Shown: positions 61,756-64,000 of the stretch, in pieces | Numbering within the stretch: the stretch's first letter is position 1 | How the letters are laid out: each line of letters opens with the position of its first letter | From: Acetobacterium woodii | Lineage (GTDB): Bacteria > Bacillota > Clostridia > Eubacteriales > Eubacteriaceae | NCBI GenBank assembly: GCA_016213825.1 | Contig: JACQZP010000026.1 | Coordinates: 434,001-498,000, forward strand | Direction: 5' to 3' | Length of the DNA stretch: 64,000 bases | The notes under the pieces: model-generated | The model's database searches: none | What the model saw: the letters and a program-made list of their open reading frames with translations, nothing else | What the model was told of the DNA's origin: nothing | Translations under genes and position numbers: made by a program

Positions 61756-63006
61756 ATGGTCTCTTTATTAGAGTTAACACTTCAATTATCAAGAGCTTCT
61801 GATATGGTAAGCCCGGAATTAAACAATCATCAACGTCTAGTCGCTTATATTACCTTTAACCTGGGAGAAGCGTTGAACTTTGATGAAAAGAAATTAAATG
61901 AGGTCAGTGTTGCTGCTGTTTTGCATGACATTGGGGGATTAAGTATGCAGGAGCGCATTAATGTTCTGAAATTTGAAGCCATTAACCCCCATCAACATGC
62001 TCGGATTGGATGGCTGCTCCTCAAAGATTACCGTGAATTCGAGGAAATTGCCAGAATTATAAAGTTTCATCACGTGGATTGGAGAGATGGAGAGGGACTT
62101 GAGTTTAATGGGGAAGTGGTCATGCCTGAAAGCCATCTTATTCATTTAGCAGATCGCATTGCCACTCTCATCGCTCGAGATGAAAAGATTATCAATCAGA
62201 AGGATCGGATCTATAAAAAAATCGAAAGTGCTTCCGGTCAAAAATTTAATCCAGAATATGTGAAGGCGTTTGAGCGGCTAAAAGAAAAAGAATTTTTCTG
62301 GTATGATCTGGAGTCTATTTCTAATGGTCGGCGTTATTATAAACGAATAAAATTTAAGGATCAATGCCTGAATATAGACGAATTAATCGGTATTACCAAG
62401 CTCTTCGCCCGGGTTATTGACTTCCGGAGCAATTTTACGGCCGTTCACAGCGAGGGTGTTTCGGCAGTGGCCAAACGACTGGCACAGCATTTTAACTGTG
62501 ATGAGCTCACCTGCAAGAAAATCCAGGCGGCGGGTTATGTTCATGATATTGGAAAACTGACCGTTCCCACTGAGATCCTGGAGAAACCGGGAGCACTCTC
62601 CAAAGAAGAATTTGATGTGATCAAAGAACATACTTATCACACCTATGTGTTATTATTTCAAGTTAAAGGGCTGGAAGAAATCAACGAATATGCTTCCATG
62701 CACCATGAGCGACTGGACGGAACCGGTTATCCTTTTAAACTTGAAGCAAAGGATCTATCTTTGGGAGCGCGAATTATGGCAGTTGCAGACATTTTTACGG
62801 CGGTTTCTGAAAACAGACCCTATCGAAAAGGGATGCAAAAAGAAGAGGTGGTCGAAGTCTTGAGAAAAATGTCAATTGAAAATAAAATTGATAAAAATAT
62901 CGTGGAGACGCTCATCAGCTACTACCATGAGATAAATAAAGCCAGAATTAAAGCGCAGAAAAAAGCACGAACTCGTTACGACGATTTTGCTAAGCTACTG
63001 GTTTAA
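61756..63006 (+). CDS. Tandem HD / HD-GYP domain protein
   Basis: The 416-residue protein has two HD domains. The first (about residues 15-150) has LHDIGG, HQHARIG, KFHHVDW and LADRI, with HD residues kept but no GYP. The second (about 215-390) has VHDIGK, KEHTYHT, HHERLDGTGYPF and VADIF, a complete HD-GYP phosphodiesterase. It is expected to hydrolyse cyclic di-GMP in the cytoplasm; the first domain may be regulatory or act on another nucleotide. The start at 61756 lies ten bases after GGAAAGGAAAG. It is followed by the patatin-like gene at 14 bases. Confidence 0.88.
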   Translation: MVSLLELTLQLSRASDMVSPELNNHQRLVAYITFNLGEALNFDEKKLNEVSVAAVLHDIGGLSMQERINVLKFEAINPHQHARIGWLLLKDYREFEEIARIIKFHHVDWRDGEGLEFNGEVVMPESHLIHLADRIATLIARDEKIINQKDRIYKKIESASGQKFNPEYVKAFERLKEKEFFWYDLESISNGRRYYKRIKFKDQCLNIDELIGITKLFARVIDFRSNFTAVHSEGVSAVAKRLAQHFNCDELTCKKIQAAGYVHDIGKLTVPTEILEKPGALSKEEFDVIKEHTYHTYVLLFQVKGLEEINEYASMHHERLDGTGYPFKLEAKDLSLGARIMAVADIFTAVSENRPYRKGMQKEEVVEVLRKMSIENKIDKNIVETLISYYHEINKARIKAQKKARTRYDDFAKLLV

Positions 63007-63020
63007 GGAGACAAACATCC

Positions 63021-63899
63021 ATGACAATCATCAATAACATTAAAGATACTGCCCTGATTTTCGAAGGGGGTGGGATGCGAGCCAGCTATACGGCGGGGTT
63101 TTTAAATAATTTGCTGGAAAATGAAATCTATTTTGACTACGTCGCAGGAATCTCTGCCGGCTCCAGTCATACCGTCAATTATTTGTCCCGGGATCCGGAA
63201 AGAGCCAGACGTTCATTTGTAGAGCTGGTACAGGACCCACAATTTGGCGGCTGGCGATCTTTTCTAAAAGGTGAAGGCTTTTTTCGTTCTGAATATATCT
63301 ATGAAGAAACCTCCCATCCGGAAGGCCCACTGCCTTTGGATTTTGAGACCTTTATGGCAAATCCGGCGCAATTACGGATCGGTGTTTTTGAACGGGAACA
63401 GGGTAAAGTTATTTACTATACCAAGGATGATATTCATGAAATGAAAGATCTGATGAAAATTGTCCGCTCATCATCTTCCATGCCAATTTTCATGCCACCA
63501 ACCCAATATAAAAATCATACCTATGTGGATGGCGGCCTGGGGGGCGGCATTGCGTTGGATATTGCTAAACAGGATGGATACAAAAAATTTTTTGTCATTC
63601 TTACCAGAGAGAAAGGCTATCGAAAACAACCGATGAAGTTTAAACGAACCATTAGGGCTTACTACCGCAAGTATCCCAAAGTGGCTAAAGCCATGCTGAC
63701 CCGCCATCTGATTTATAATGAAACCCTGGACGAACTGGAAGAATTGGAACGGGAAGGACGTGCTTTTCTGGTTTACCCAGACACGATGCCGGTATCCAAC
63801 CGTGAGATCGATTTTGAAAAACTCACAAACAGCTACAAATTGGGATATGCTCAGGGAAAGTGGGATCTGCCAAACTGGAAAGCTTTTCTGGGACTATAA
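63021..63899 (+). CDS. Patatin-like phospholipase
   Basis: The 292-residue protein has the oxyanion motif EGGGMRASYTAG (residues 15-26), the nucleophile Ser45 in AGISAGSS and Asp near residue 170 in VDGGLGGG. It should act on lipid acyl esters in or at the cytoplasmic membrane. There is no signal peptide. GGAGA precedes the ATG by nine bases. It is probably co-transcribed with the HD-GYP gene, and a terminator follows. Confidence 0.9.
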   Translation: MTIINNIKDTALIFEGGGMRASYTAGFLNNLLENEIYFDYVAGISAGSSHTVNYLSRDPERARRSFVELVQDPQFGGWRSFLKGEGFFRSEYIYEETSHPEGPLPLDFETFMANPAQLRIGVFEREQGKVIYYTKDDIHEMKDLMKIVRSSSSMPIFMPPTQYKNHTYVDGGLGGGIALDIAKQDGYKKFFVILTREKGYRKQPMKFKRTIRAYYRKYPKVAKAMLTRHLIYNETLDELEELEREGRAFLVYPDTMPVSNREIDFEKLTNSYKLGYAQGKWDLPNWKAFLGL

Positions 63900-63900
63900 A

Positions 63901-63945
63901 AACCACCCTTTCACCGATTGAATAAAGTCGATGAAAGGGTGGTTT
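63901..63945 (+). terminator. Terminator at the end of the window
   Basis: AACCACCCTTTCA (63901-63913) pairs with TGAAAGGGTGGTT (63932-63944), with an inner CGA/TCG pair, and a T run. Confidence 0.88.
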
Positions 63946-64000
63946 TTTGGTTGAAAGCGCAAGAACAAGGTGTCATTAATCGCGATTATATTTTTTTCTT

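Noticed and set aside
1-64000. CRISPR arrays, tRNA or rRNA genes, insertion sequences, prophage
   Set aside because: No regularly spaced direct repeats, no cloverleaf or rRNA sequence, and no transposase, integrase or phage structural gene was recognised.

Overview
The window looks like chromosomal DNA of a low-to-mid GC anaerobic Firmicute, most likely an acetogen of the Acetobacterium/Eubacteriaceae type. This is an inference from content: a stand-alone URO-D-type corrinoid methyltransferase, small flavoproteins and a membrane-anchored FMN-binding domain, clostridial-style pyrBI-CFKDE genes, NPKTG cell-wall sorting, strong Shine-Dalgarno sites and many rho-independent terminators. No rRNA, tRNA, insertion sequence, prophage or CRISPR array was seen. 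The left edge cuts a GNAT acetyltransferase gene.

Layout. 1-9 kb: small genes, a URO-D-family methyltransferase, a double zinc-ribbon membrane protein, a marR-MFS pair whose transporter carries a roughly 325-residue insert, an ABC-F ATPase behind a possible attenuator hairpin, and a GNAT protein. 9-12 kb: a tetR gene and an ftsH-type protease that share a near-identical 18-bp palindrome. 11.7-15.7 kb: a second marR-MFS drug-efflux operon, rsmH, a decayed DUF924 gene and a small hypothetical. 15.9-20 kb: an isochorismatase-like hydrolase, a sortase-anchored surface protein, an alpha/beta hydrolase, a metallo-beta-lactamase fragment and a shortened thymidylate-synthase homologue. 20-24.7 kb: a malic enzyme, KdgT-like transporter, CitA/DcuS-type kinase and response regulator operon. 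25-33 kb: TetR-controlled ABC export, a membrane GDPD, an FMN reductase, and a tetR/FMN-binding-domain pair. 33-41 kb: a divergent Sua5/YrdC protein, an MBL-fold protein, a D-2-hydroxyacid dehydrogenase, unknowns, a PAS-PAS-GGDEF cyclase and a secreted CHAP protein. 41-45 kb: rsmA with an ABC-2 exporter, and an FAH-family hydrolase. 45.3-51.9 kb: the de novo pyrimidine operon pyrB-pyrI-pyrC-pyrF-pyrK-pyrD-pyrE, with a leader attenuator and a 116-nt nested inverted repeat between pyrI and pyrC. 52-64 kb: a flavoprotein, a PAS-REC-GGDEF protein and a multi-HAMP chemoreceptor with near-identical promoters, a PD-(D/E)XK-like protein, threonine aldolase, a second PAS-GGDEF, a tandem HD/HD-GYP protein and a patatin-like lipase.

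Themes. Several repressor genes sit beside their presumed targets, with visible operator palindromes. Cyclic-di-GMP turnover is well represented: three GGDEF proteins, all with intact active sites and RxxD inhibitory sites, plus one HD-GYP protein. The structures that gene content does not explain are mostly in non-coding DNA: shared promoters, shared operators, a repeated hairpin, the pyrI-pyrC inverted repeat and gene remnants. No single gene cluster stands out as an unmistakably new system. The best candidates for something undescribed are the TetR/FtsH mini-regulon, the transporter with the giant insert, and the pyr operon RNA elements.
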